Shown piece after piece: positions 32,628 to 40,277 of a stretch of 56,000 nucleotides of DNA. A program made the translations under genes and the position numbers. Source of the DNA: Chlamydiota bacterium (GTDB taxonomy: Bacteria; Auribacterota; JACPWU01); NCBI GenBank assembly GCA_016178055.1, contig JACOUC010000011.1:1-56000 (forward strand). The letters are read 5' to 3'. Below the pieces are notes generated by a model that saw nothing but the letters and a program-made list of their open reading frames with translations, was not told the DNA's origin and made no database searches. How positions within the stretch are numbered: the stretch's first letter is position 1; every line of letters begins with the position of its first letter.

Positions 32628-33182
32628 ATGCAAGCAGGCGATTTAAGACCCGGGATGGCCATTATGTTTAATGGCCAGATCCATAAAGTGGAAGAGTTTC
32701 AACACGTGACGCCTGGAAACTGGCGGGCCATGATTCAGACAACTTTGAGAAGTCTCAAAACTGGTAAGGCCGTTAAAAATAGATTCAGACCTCAAGATAA
32801 TGTAGAGGAAGTATTTCTAGAACCCAAACCTTGCCAATATTTGTACCATGATCAAGGGCTGTATTATTTTCTAGATTTAGAAGATTATCAAAACCATTCT
32901 GTTTCAAGTGAGATTATAGGGGAAAGGTCCCATTATCTTGCTGAGAATTTAGAGGTTAAGCTTTTGATTCATGATGGAGTTGTGATTGATGCCGAATTAC
33001 CCACCAGCGTGATTCTTAAAATTACCCAGACAGAACCGGGAAGCCGTGGAGATACCGTGACCAATGTCATGAAAATGGCTACGGTTGAAACGGGTTACCA
33101 AATTCAAGTCCCCATTTTCATCAAGGAAGGAGAAGCCGTGAAAGTGGACACTCGAACGGGCCAATATTTGGGAAGAAGCTAA
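32628..33182 (+). CDS. efp: Elongation factor P with atypical domain-I loop
   Basis: The 184-aa protein has the normal three-domain EF-P layout: KOW-like domain I (LRPGMAIMFNGQIHKVEEFQHVTPG), an OB domain (EPKPCQYLYHDQGLYYFLDLEDYQ) and a C-terminal OB domain with the signature (GSRGDTVTNVMKMATVETGYQIQVPIFIKEGE). EF-P rescues ribosomes stalled at polyproline. The loop that reaches the peptidyl-transferase centre reads PGNWRAM (29-35). Where other EF-Ps have the modified Lys (PGKG) or Arg (PGRG), this one has Asn31, with Arg at 33. Whether it is modified is unknown. It has its own promoter and is divergent from a radical SAM gene. Confidence 0.95.
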   Translation: MQAGDLRPGMAIMFNGQIHKVEEFQHVTPGNWRAMIQTTLRSLKTGKAVKNRFRPQDNVEEVFLEPKPCQYLYHDQGLYYFLDLEDYQNHSVSSEIIGERSHYLAENLEVKLLIHDGVVIDAELPTSVILKITQTEPGSRGDTVTNVMKMATVETGYQIQVPIFIKEGEAVKVDTRTGQYLGRS

Positions 33183-33187
33183 TAAAT

Positions 33188-33295
33188 AAATTTCGGATTG
33201 CGAATGGCGCATTTCGGATTGTTAAAAACAAGAAATTTTTTTAAATTAATATTTATTCCTAAAATCCGAAATTCGAGATCCGAAATCCGAAATTA
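33188..33295. repeat. Word-repeat hairpin (CCGAAATCCGAAATT family), copy 1
   Basis: The left arm has ATTTCGGATTGCGAATG and ATTTCGGATTG. The right arm has AATCCGAAATTCGAGATCCG, then AAATCCGAAATT. The spacer is AT-rich with TATTTATTCCTAA. It lies between efp and dnaA. Confidence 0.75.
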
Positions 33296-33375
33296 CTTTA
33301 TTTTTTATTTTTCCCTTGCCTATCTTTTTCAGAGTGATATGATCACCAGGTTCACTCACTTCTATGGGAGCGGTA

Positions 33376-33384
33376 TGTGGATAA
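33376..33384 (-). promoter_or_regulatory. DnaA box (TTATCCACA)
   Basis: TGTGGATAA is the exact complement of the consensus DnaA box. It is 130 nt before dnaA and belongs to a cluster of three boxes, see 33408 and 33502. Confidence 0.7.
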
Positions 33385-33407
33385 CCTGTGGATTGTGAGT
33401 GGAAAAC

Positions 33408-33416
33408 TTATCCAAA
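33408..33416 (+). promoter_or_regulatory. DnaA box variant (TTATCCAAA)
   Basis: It has one mismatch to TTATCCACA and lies 32 nt from the consensus box in the opposite orientation. With the other boxes it could mark oriC or an autoregulatory site. Confidence 0.5.
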
Positions 33417-33501
33417 TTTGGATTTCCTTTTTTGTAAGAACAGAATAAAACTAACTCTATCTCTCTATTTTCTTTTGAATGAAATTGTGTTGTGGAAACT
33501 T

Positions 33502-33510
33502 TGTGAATAA
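33502..33510 (-). promoter_or_regulatory. DnaA box variant overlapping the dnaA leader
   Basis: TGTGAATAA is the complement of TTATTCACA (one mismatch) and ends 3 nt before the dnaA ATG. DnaA bound here would block translation initiation or transcription, consistent with autoregulation. Confidence 0.5.
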
Positions 33511-33513
33511 GCA

Positions 33514-34860
33514 ATGACTCAAAAAACTTCTCTCGATCTTCTTGAAGTATGGCCTCAGTTTGTTGAAAAAGCAAAGGATACGCTTTCCCCTCAAAACTAT
33601 GACAACTGGTTTTCTCCCATTAAACCTATTAAGATCAATGCCGGTACACTTGAAATAGAAGTTCCCAATAAATTTTTTAAAGATTGGTTGATGAATAACT
33701 ACCTAAAATACATTGAAGGAGCTTTTGCCGATTTGACAGGAGAACCCATTGCTCTTCATATTAAAGTGAGTTTGGAAGAACCTGTTAGAAGTCTTCAGCC
33801 CACACAAACCGTCCATTTAAGACGATCGATTCCTCCTCAAAATGCAAAAAATTTAAATCAGAATTATACCTTTGATCATTTTGTCGTTGGCCCTTCTAAT
33901 CGCTTTGCCCATGCGGCCAGTGTGGCGGTTTCCCAATCTCCCGGAAAGGCCTATAATCCCTTATTTATTTATGGAGGGGTAGGGCTAGGGAAAACCCATT
34001 TGATGCATGCGATTGGTCATTTTGTTTTAAAGAATCAGCCGAAAGAGAGAGTCCTTTATATTTCGAGTGAGGAATTTACAAACCAATTCATCGACTCCGT
34101 TCAGAGTAATGCCATGGTCCGATTTCGCAATAAATACCGAAGCGTGGATATTCTTTTGATTGATGATATTCATTTCTTAAGTGGTAAAGAACAAACCCAA
34201 GAAGAATTCTTTCATACCTTTAATTCACTTTACGATGCCCATAAACAAGTCGTTCTTTCCAATGACCGCCCTCCCAAGGAGATTTCCAATCTTGAGGAAA
34301 GGCTGATCTCTCGGTTTGAATGGGGATTGGTGACCGATCTTCAGCCGCCGGATACTGAGACGAGAATTGCCATTTTGAGAAAGAAGGCCACTCTTTCAAA
34401 AGTGGAGCTTTCGGATGACCTCGCTTTTTTTCTAGCGAGTCGCATCAAAACCAATATTCGAAAATTAGAAGGGGCGTTGGTCAAGGTGATTTCCTACGCT
34501 TCTTTAAATAAGAAGGAACCCACGATTGCCTTGGCTGAAGAGGTGATTCAGGATATTTTGGGAGAAGAAAAAATTGTTTCGATTGAGGGAATTCAGAAGA
34601 AAGTGGCCGAGCATTACGACTTAAGAATTTCGGATATGATCAGTAAAAAAAGGCCTCAGACCATTGCTTTCCCCAGGCAGATCGCCATGTATTTGGCTCG
34701 AGAACTCACCCATTATTCTCTTCAAGAAATTGGGGAGGCCTTTGGAGGACGGGACCATACCACGGTTCTTCATGCCCATAAGACAGTTGAAGATTCCGTG
34801 AATAAAGATTTTAAAATTAAGAAAACCATTTCTTTCTTAAAGCAGAAAGTACGGGAGTAA
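33514..34860 (+). CDS. dnaA: Chromosomal replication initiator protein DnaA
   Basis: The 448-aa protein has domain I (LEVWPQFVEKAKDTLSPQNYDNWF), a short linker and an AAA+ domain III with Walker A GGVGLGKTH and Walker B VDILLIDDIHFLSGKE. Domain IV follows with the DNA-binding signature AMYLARELTHYSLQEIGEAF and GGRDHTTVLHAHKTVE. All residues needed for origin recognition are present. The start ATG 33514 has little Shine-Dalgarno character. dnaN is not adjacent; efp is on the left and dusB on the right. Confidence 0.97.
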   Translation: MTQKTSLDLLEVWPQFVEKAKDTLSPQNYDNWFSPIKPIKINAGTLEIEVPNKFFKDWLMNNYLKYIEGAFADLTGEPIALHIKVSLEEPVRSLQPTQTVHLRRSIPPQNAKNLNQNYTFDHFVVGPSNRFAHAASVAVSQSPGKAYNPLFIYGGVGLGKTHLMHAIGHFVLKNQPKERVLYISSEEFTNQFIDSVQSNAMVRFRNKYRSVDILLIDDIHFLSGKEQTQEEFFHTFNSLYDAHKQVVLSNDRPPKEISNLEERLISRFEWGLVTDLQPPDTETRIAILRKKATLSKVELSDDLAFFLASRIKTNIRKLEGALVKVISYASLNKKEPTIALAEEVIQDILGEEKIVSIEGIQKKVAEHYDLRISDMISKKRPQTIAFPRQIAMYLARELTHYSLQEIGEAFGGRDHTTVLHAHKTVEDSVNKDFKIKKTISFLKQKVRE

Positions 34861-34863
34861 GCT

Positions 34864-34938
34864 AATTGATAATTGAAAATTGATAATTAAAAATTTAGGA
34901 ATTTATTTATTCTTACCTCAATTCTCAATTGTCAATTC
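34864..34938. repeat. Word-repeat hairpin (ATTGACAATTGAGAATTG family), copy 2
   Basis: This is homologous, in inverted orientation, to 6655-6732. The spacer reads TTTAGGAATTTATTTATTC, the complement of the copy-1 spacer, with arms ATTGATAATTGAAAATTG and CAATTCTCAATTGTCAATT. It lies between convergent dnaA and dusB. Confidence 0.75.
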
Positions 34939-35897
34939 AGTTTTAGGTTTTGAATCGCTTCTTCCATCTCTCGAGCGGTCTTGAGCGTATTCACTTTCGC
35001 TCGAAACTGTGCCACTCCAGGAAAATCTCTAAAATACCAAGTCGCAATTTTTCTAAATTCTAAAATGGCTCTTTCTTCATCCATGGCGACTTTAAATTTA
35101 AGATGTTTAAGGGCTACAGCCTTTTTATCCTCTAAGGTGGGGGATCGAGGCGAGGGATGATTGTTTAACATCGACGCGACTTCCTTATAAATCCATGGAT
35201 TTCCAAGCCCCCCTCTTCCAATCATGACCCCATCACAACCGCTTGTTTCAAGAAGACGGCGGGCATCATCCGGTGTTGTAACATCCCCATTTCCAAAAAC
35301 AGGAATTTTAAGAGCCCGCTTCACTTTCCCAATCGCTTCCCAATCGGCTTCTCCAGAATAGCCTTGCATACGGGTACGGCCATGAACCGTTACGGCAGAT
35401 AATCCAGAGTCCTGGGCGATTTTTGCCAGTTGAACTGCTTCATCTCCAGAAGGATCTGAAAATCCTTTTCTCATCTTAACGGTGACAGGAATTTTTTTTA
35501 TATTTTTAACAACATTTTCAAAAATTTTACGTGTCTTCTCAGGCTCAATTAAAAGTGCAGATCCTCCTCCAGGTGCTGTCACCTTGGGCACAGGGCAACC
35601 ACAATTAATGTCTAAAAGATCAAATCCCATCTCTTCAATCATGGAAGCTGCTTTCCCCATGATTTCTGGATCGCAACCCACGAGTTGGGCCCCTAAAGGA
35701 CGATCTTCAGCCGTTCTTTTCAGTAAATCTTGTGTTCGAGGATTTCCGTAGACCATGGCATTGGCGGAAACCATTTCAAGAAAAGCCATTTCCATTCCTT
35801 GTTCACGGGCAATCAGACGAAAAGCCAAATCCGTACACCCAGCCATGGGAGATTGAATAATGTTTGATTGAAGGGTAAGGTTTTTAAGTTGAATCAT
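34932..35897 (-). CDS. dusB: tRNA-dihydrouridine synthase (DusB-like)
   Basis: The 321-aa FMN-dependent enzyme reduces uridine in tRNA D-loops. It shows SPMAGCTDLAFRLIAREQGM at the start, DINCGCPVPKVTAPGGGSALL with the catalytic Cys, VTVKMRKGF, and the FMN-phosphate motif GNGDVTTPDDAR...GVMIGRGGLGNPW. A C-terminal helical domain ends after KVNTLKTAREMEEAI. Dus subtype is by overall resemblance. It is followed by the kinase-deaminase gene, whose product is not related. Confidence 0.93.
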   Translation of the reverse strand: MIQLKNLTLQSNIIQSPMAGCTDLAFRLIAREQGMEMAFLEMVSANAMVYGNPRTQDLLKRTAEDRPLGAQLVGCDPEIMGKAASMIEEMGFDLLDINCGCPVPKVTAPGGGSALLIEPEKTRKIFENVVKNIKKIPVTVKMRKGFSDPSGDEAVQLAKIAQDSGLSAVTVHGRTRMQGYSGEADWEAIGKVKRALKIPVFGNGDVTTPDDARRLLETSGCDGVMIGRGGLGNPWIYKEVASMLNNHPSPRSPTLEDKKAVALKHLKFKVAMDEERAILEFRKIATWYFRDFPGVAQFRAKVNTLKTAREMEEAIQNLKLN

Positions 35898-35923
35898 ATT
35901 TTTACTTTTGATGCGAGAGGATT

Positions 35924-36916
35924 TTACAGTTTCCTAATTTGAATTTTTGCTTCTTCAAGAAGTTGCAAAGAAATCTCTCCTAAGGGATAATCATGACTGT
36001 AAATAACTTCCTTGATACCGCTATTGATAATCATTTTGGTGCAAGTCAGGCAAGGGGAGTAGGTGGAATAAAGCGTTGAATCTTTGATGTTGACTCCGTG
36101 ATAGGCTGATTGAGTAATCGCATTTTCTTCGGCATGAGAGCAAAGACACTCTTCTAATTTTACGCCTGCTTCCCCAAAACTGTTGCACCGAGGACATCCC
36201 CCATCCATACAATTTTTGACCCCTCGTGGGGTCCCATTATATCCCGTTGAAATAATTCGCTTATCCTTCGCAATCACGGCCGCAACTTTTCGTTTGATAC
36301 AATTGCTTCTCAAGGCAACCACCTTGGCAATGCTCATAAAATATTCATCCCAGCCGGGTCTTTGACTGACAGATCCAAAATTTTTGAGCGTTTCGATTAC
36401 TTGGACGTGGAATTTTTCAAGAGAGTCATTGTTGATGAGCGTCGTGTCCGCTAAGGCTTGCGTTTCATCTAGCTGTTGATGATGAGGGTTGGAAGAGCTT
36501 CTTTCAATATTTTCAAGTCGAGTAAATTCTGCAAGCGTTTGAGGATCATTTTCTCGACCCCGAGATTTAATTCTTTCGAAACGCAGTTCTAATGGGGCAT
36601 CAATATAAAGGAGAAGAAAATCTTTTCGTTTTTTAAGTGCCTTTGCTTCTTCTGGGTTTCGGATCGAATCGACAATATAATTTTTATCGGGGTCCAGTTG
36701 AAGAAGGATTTTATCTGCAAGGACGCTGGGTCCTCCAAGAGACCGGAGTTCATTCCCTTGGCGAATGAGACTCTCACGGGAAATTTCAATCGAGCGCTTT
36801 TTAAGCTCTTCTCGAATGACGTCCGAGAGGGATGTATAAATGAAACCTCGCTGCTTTAGAAATTCAGCAACGATCCCCTTCCCAGATCCATTTTTGCCTG
36901 TGAGCCCAATAATCAT
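35924..36916 (-). CDS. Fusion of P-loop nucleotide-kinase-like domain and dCMP deaminase
   Basis: The start is at ATG 36916 (330 aa) after GGTGGTGAG; the frame upstream reads a short hairpin. Residues 1-190 form a P-loop domain resembling dephospho-CoA/nucleoside kinases (LTGKNGSGKGIVAEFLKQRG, P-loop 7-14; YIVDSIRNPEEAKAL; LRFERIKSRGREND). The C-terminal domain is a ComEB-type deoxycytidylate deaminase: CLCSHAEENAI (His-Ala-Glu) and YSPCLTCTKMI (zinc PCxxC), plus an extra CxxxxCxxC-like pair. It would convert dCMP to dUMP for dTMP synthesis. The architecture matches fungal Dcd1 and the phage-defence AvcD family, but housekeeping use is likelier. Confidence 0.85.
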   Translation of the reverse strand: MIIGLTGKNGSGKGIVAEFLKQRGFIYTSLSDVIREELKKRSIEISRESLIRQGNELRSLGGPSVLADKILLQLDPDKNYIVDSIRNPEEAKALKKRKDFLLLYIDAPLELRFERIKSRGRENDPQTLAEFTRLENIERSSSNPHHQQLDETQALADTTLINNDSLEKFHVQVIETLKNFGSVSQRPGWDEYFMSIAKVVALRSNCIKRKVAAVIAKDKRIISTGYNGTPRGVKNCMDGGCPRCNSFGEAGVKLEECLCSHAEENAITQSAYHGVNIKDSTLYSTYSPCLTCTKMIINSGIKEVIYSHDYPLGEISLQLLEEAKIQIRKL

Positions 36917-36932
36917 CTCACCACCTCTGGAT

Positions 36933-36947
36933 CCTGCCAAAGGCAGG
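36933..36947. repeat. Short GC hairpin (CCTGCCAAAGGCAGG)
   Basis: A perfect 6-bp stem with a 3-nt loop lies just upstream of the kinase-deaminase start. It resembles the small GC hairpins nested in the repeat at 45237-45268. Confidence 0.5.
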
Positions 36948-37095
36948 CTTGACCTCTTCCTTTTAACATCTCATGACCCCTTCCTATTTTTTACTTCAAA
37001 ACCAAATTGTTCCAACCTTCATCGGCTTCCGGGGAGCTGTGAGGGGGTGGGATCTAAATGGGAGAAGACCAATTGTAAATTTAAAATTAATCAAA

Positions 37096-37866
37096 TTAAT
37101 CGAACTTTTCCTGATCCTCCACCTCGTCCCGGCCGGCCTTGTCGTAGTCAAAGATTTGAATCTTGTCGGAATAAAACCAATCAAACATGTCCCGTCGAAG
37201 TTTGGCCATAGAGGTCTTTCCCTCGCTCTTACGCCGGAGATTATAGAACACAACCCCTTCTGCAAAGACTTGCGTATTCAGATTTAACTTAGAGGCACGT
37301 TTTGTGAAATAGCGAGAGAATAAATAATCCTTAAACCAACTGCTCCAGTTCTCAAAATTTCTCTCATGCTCATGAAAGGATTTGTATCGCAATACCTCTA
37401 TCGCACGCTCAAAAGGAAACCACTCATGAACATTCAATTGATAGGGGTTTCCCTGGAGCTTGGGACCGATCACCTCTCCAGCCTGCTCCCCATCCATCTT
37501 AACGTAATCCTTTCCAATGGCCTGAAAAATGCCCTCGATGATAAAGGTTTGCCCTTTTATAACTTGAAGCGGATCGATCGGGTTTTTTCGATTCTGCACC
37601 GCGACAAGCCGGCCTTTTTCGGTTAAAATCTTGACATTGGTCCCATCTAATTTTTCAACCGCAAAGGTATCCGGATCCTCAAAGACCCACTCATAGTCAG
37701 GGTTAATGCGATTGACGACAAGATAAACCTCTGGCACGCGCAATTTAAGCGACGACCCATATTTTTTCCATTGCTCGGCATCCACCTTGAATGTCTGGCG
37801 GATAAAAGGACACTGGATTTTGGTAAAATCGGTCAACAGAATCGGTGGTGTATACGTCTCTTTCAT
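37096..37866 (-). CDS. ATP-dependent RNA ligase-like protein (Rnl2/RNA_ligase superfamily)
   Basis: The 256-aa protein has the covalent nucleotidyltransferase motifs: motif I EKLDGTNV with AMP-accepting Lys72, motif III/IIIa-like GEVIGPKLQGNPY, motif IV AEGVVFYN near residue 203 and motif V MAKLRRDMF with Lys222. The set fits RNA ligases that seal nicks or breaks in RNA. There is no HD, kinase or phosphatase domain, so any end-healing would come from other proteins. It is a single gene between the kinase-deaminase and leuC. The exact subfamily is uncertain, and the substrate (tRNA, rRNA or other) is unknown. Confidence 0.8.
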   Translation of the reverse strand: MKETYTPPILLTDFTKIQCPFIRQTFKVDAEQWKKYGSSLKLRVPEVYLVVNRINPDYEWVFEDPDTFAVEKLDGTNVKILTEKGRLVAVQNRKNPIDPLQVIKGQTFIIEGIFQAIGKDYVKMDGEQAGEVIGPKLQGNPYQLNVHEWFPFERAIEVLRYKSFHEHERNFENWSSWFKDYLFSRYFTKRASKLNLNTQVFAEGVVFYNLRRKSEGKTSMAKLRRDMFDWFYSDKIQIFDYDKAGRDEVEDQEKFD

Positions 37867-37956
37867 TTAAACATCTTCTCCTTCTATCTTTGATAAAACT
37901 TCATTTGATAATCTGCTCTCACGTCTTCATTGTCAAGCCCAAATCAGTTGAGAATC

Positions 37957-38030
37957 AGGTTCAAGGTTTAAAGTTCAAGGATTTCCAGACTTGGTTTTTC
38001 TTTGAACTTTGAACCTTAAACTTTAAACTG
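37957..38030. repeat. Word-repeat hairpin (TTTAAAGTTCAAGG family)
   Basis: The left arm is GGTTCAAGGTTTAAAGTTCA and the right arm TGAACTTTGAACCTTAAACT. The spacer TTTCCAGACTTGGTTTTTC is 20 nt. It shares its words with 24520-24549 and lies upstream of leuC. Confidence 0.75.
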
Positions 38031-38070
38031 TTCTTAACAGTTGAGTCTTCCCAAAGGGGAAAGTATACTG

Positions 38071-39474
38071 ATGACTCTTATGGCAAAAACATTATTCGAA
38101 AAAATTTGGGATCGACATCTTGTAACCACTTTATCCGATGGTACAGTCCTTATTTATATTGATCGGCATTTGGTTCATGAAGTCACGAGTCCCCAAGCCT
38201 TTGATGGACTTCGGATGAGTGATCGCAAAGTGAGACATCCGGAACTCACTTTTGCAACCATGGATCACAATGTTCCTACGGATAGTCGCGGAATGATTCT
38301 CGATCCCATCTCAAAAGCTCAAATAGAAGCCCTCTCAAAAAATTGTAAGGAATTTGGAATTACCCTTTATGATTTAAAAAGCGACGAGCAGGGGATTGTG
38401 CATGTGATTGGCCCTGAATTGGGGTTGACTTTACCCGGAACCACTATTGTTTGTGGGGATTCTCATACCTCAACCCATGGTGCTTTTGGAGCTTTGGCCT
38501 TTGGGATTGGGACCTCCGAGGTTGAACATGTCTTGGCCACAGAATGTTTACCTCAGAAAAAGCCTAAAACTTTTAAAGTGGAATTTCATGGAAGGCTTCA
38601 ACCTTATGTCACAGCCAAAGACCTCATTTTAAAACTCATTGGTCAAATTGGGACTGCGGGTGCCACAGGTTATGTCTTAGAATATATGGGGGAAGCAATT
38701 CGGGGGCTTTCCATGGAAGAGCGTATGACGGTTTGTAATATGAGCATTGAAGCAGGAGCTCGGGCAGGATTGATCGCTCCCGACAAGATTACTTTTGATT
38801 ATTTCAGGCGTGAGAATCGGCCCTTTGCGCCAAAAAATTTAGAAAAGGCAATTCAATTTTGGAAAACGCTTCCTTCAGATTCTGATGCTCCATTTGATCG
38901 AGTATTAAAAATCGATGCCTCTAAAATAGCCCCGCAAGTGACTTGGGGGACAAGTCCTGGAATGGTTGCTGATGTTACGGAGAAAATTCCCGATCCTGAT
39001 CGAGTCCCTGGCTACAGTCGAAAGGATGTAGAACAAGCTCTTGATTATATGGGTTTGGTTCCGGGTATGCTTGTCGAACAAATTAAGGTGGACACCGTTT
39101 TTATTGGAAGTTGTACGAACGGCCGCATTGAAGATTTAAGACGAGCAGCTCAGATTTTAAAGGGGAGAAAAGTTTCAAAAGGCGTTCAGGTTTTGATTGT
39201 ACCGGGCTCTGAAAAAGTACGTCATCAAGCTGAACGTGAAGGTTTGCACGAAATTTTTAAGGCCGCCGGTTGTGAATGGCGGTTTGCAGGTTGCAGCATG
39301 TGTTTGGGCATGAACCCAGATCAGTTAAAACCAGGTGAAAGATCAGCCTCAACCTCGAACCGCAACTTTGAAGGCCGTCAGGGTAAGGGTGGGCGGACCC
39401 ATTTGGTGAGCCCTGAAATGGCTGCAGCCGCTGCTGTTGAAGGGCATTTTGTAGACATTAGGAGCTGGAAATAA
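38071..39474 (+). CDS. leuC: 3-isopropylmalate dehydratase, large subunit
   Basis: The 467-aa aconitase-family subunit isomerises 2- to 3-isopropylmalate in leucine synthesis. The [4Fe-4S] cysteines appear in [15 protein letters not shown] and [15 protein letters not shown]. The active-site block [31 protein letters not shown] is conserved. The start is at ATG 38071 after GGAAAG; the frame from 38041 uses TTG. It would work with LeuD encoded 140 nt downstream. Homoaconitase is excluded only by similarity to LeuC length and the paired small subunit. Confidence 0.93.
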   Translation: MTLMAKTLFEKIWDRHLVTTLSDGTVLIYIDRHLVHEVTSPQAFDGLRMSDRKVRHPELTFATMDHNVPTDSRGMILDPISKAQIEALSKNCKEFGITLYDLKSDEQGIVHVIGPELGLTLPGTTIVCGDSHTSTHGAFGALAFGIGTSEVEHVLATECLPQKKPKTFKVEFHGRLQPYVTAKDLILKLIGQIGTAGATGYVLEYMGEAIRGLSMEERMTVCNMSIEAGARAGLIAPDKITFDYFRRENRPFAPKNLEKAIQFWKTLPSDSDAPFDRVLKIDASKIAPQVTWGTSPGMVADVTEKIPDPDRVPGYSRKDVEQALDYMGLVPGMLVEQIKVDTVFIGSCTNGRIEDLRRAAQILKGRKVSKGVQVLIVPGSEKVRHQAEREGLHEIFKAAGCEWRFAGCSMCLGMNPDQLKPGERSASTSNRNFEGRQGKGGRTHLVSPEMAAAAAVEGHFVDIRSWK

Positions 39475-39581
39475 AAATCAAAATGACAATGCAGAATTCG
39501 AAATGTTCACTATGCAATAGCATCAGAAAATTTTTAAGTTTTAGTTTGTCATTTTGATTTTTGAATTTTGATTTTTGATAT
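39473..39581. repeat. AT-rich word-repeat hairpin (subfamily A, diverged)
   Basis: The left arm AAAAATCAAAATGACAATG and right arm GTCATTTTGATTTTTGAA flank a centre with ACTATGCAATAGCATC, a small inner palindrome. It lies between leuC and leuD inside the operon. Confidence 0.7.
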
Positions 39582-39614
39582 ATTTTTTTGCTTCTGACGC
39601 AAGGGGTTTTTTTT

Positions 39615-40277
39615 ATGAAATCATTTAAAGACCATCAAGGTTTAATCGCTACACTGGATCGAGCCAATGTTGATACGGATCAGATCATTCCAAAACAATT
39701 CTTGAAAAAAATCACGCGGACTGGTTTTGGAGAGCATTTATTTCAAGATTGGCGTTATTTATTTGATGGAAAGCCAGATCCAAAGTTTGAATTGAATCAG
39801 GATTGCTTTAAGGGGGCGACTATTTTGGTTGCCCGAAATAATTTTGGTTGTGGATCCAGTCGGGAGCATGCGGTGTGGGCCATAGAGCAATATGGTTTTC
39901 GGGTGGTGATTGCACCTAATCTAAAGAGGGGAGAATCGATTATTCCTGGATTTGCAGATATTTTTAGGAGTAACAGTCTTAAAAATGGACTCCTTACCCT
40001 TGAACTTCAAGAACCTGAAGTAGAAGAAATTTTTCACTGGGTTTCCCGCTTTAAAGGACTGCAAGCACGGGTTGAATTAGAACATCAGCGTGTGACACTT
40101 CTTCTTCCCGAAGAAATTTCTTTTCACTTCGAAATCGACTCTGCCATTAAGCATCGCCTCATTCATGGATTGGATGAGATTGGGATTACGCTTCAACATG
40201 TGAATGACATCACTCGTTTTGAAGAGAGTCATGACGCTCAGATGGTTGCTTTTAAAATGAAGTCAAAAGGCCCTTGA
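39615..40277 (+). CDS. leuD: 3-isopropylmalate dehydratase, small subunit
   Basis: The 220-aa subunit (start ATG 39615 after AAGGGG) has the swivelling aconitase C-terminal domain: IIPKQFLKKITRTGFGEHLFQDWRY, FGCGSSREHAVWAI with the substrate-binding SSRxH, and the NSLKNGLL loop. A slightly long C-terminal tail overlaps convergent nuoN by 26 nt. It is partnered with leuC. Confidence 0.95.
   Translation: MKSFKDHQGLIATLDRANVDTDQIIPKQFLKKITRTGFGEHLFQDWRYLFDGKPDPKFELNQDCFKGATILVARNNFGCGSSREHAVWAIEQYGFRVVIAPNLKRGESIIPGFADIFRSNSLKNGLLTLELQEPEVEEIFHWVSRFKGLQARVELEHQRVTLLLPEEISFHFEIDSAIKHRLIHGLDEIGITLQHVNDITRFEESHDAQMVAFKMKSKGP

Noticed and set aside
37867-38070. T-box or leucine leader in front of leuC
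   Set aside because: No leader peptide rich in Leu codons and no T-box sequence is visible; the gap is mainly a word-repeat hairpin.
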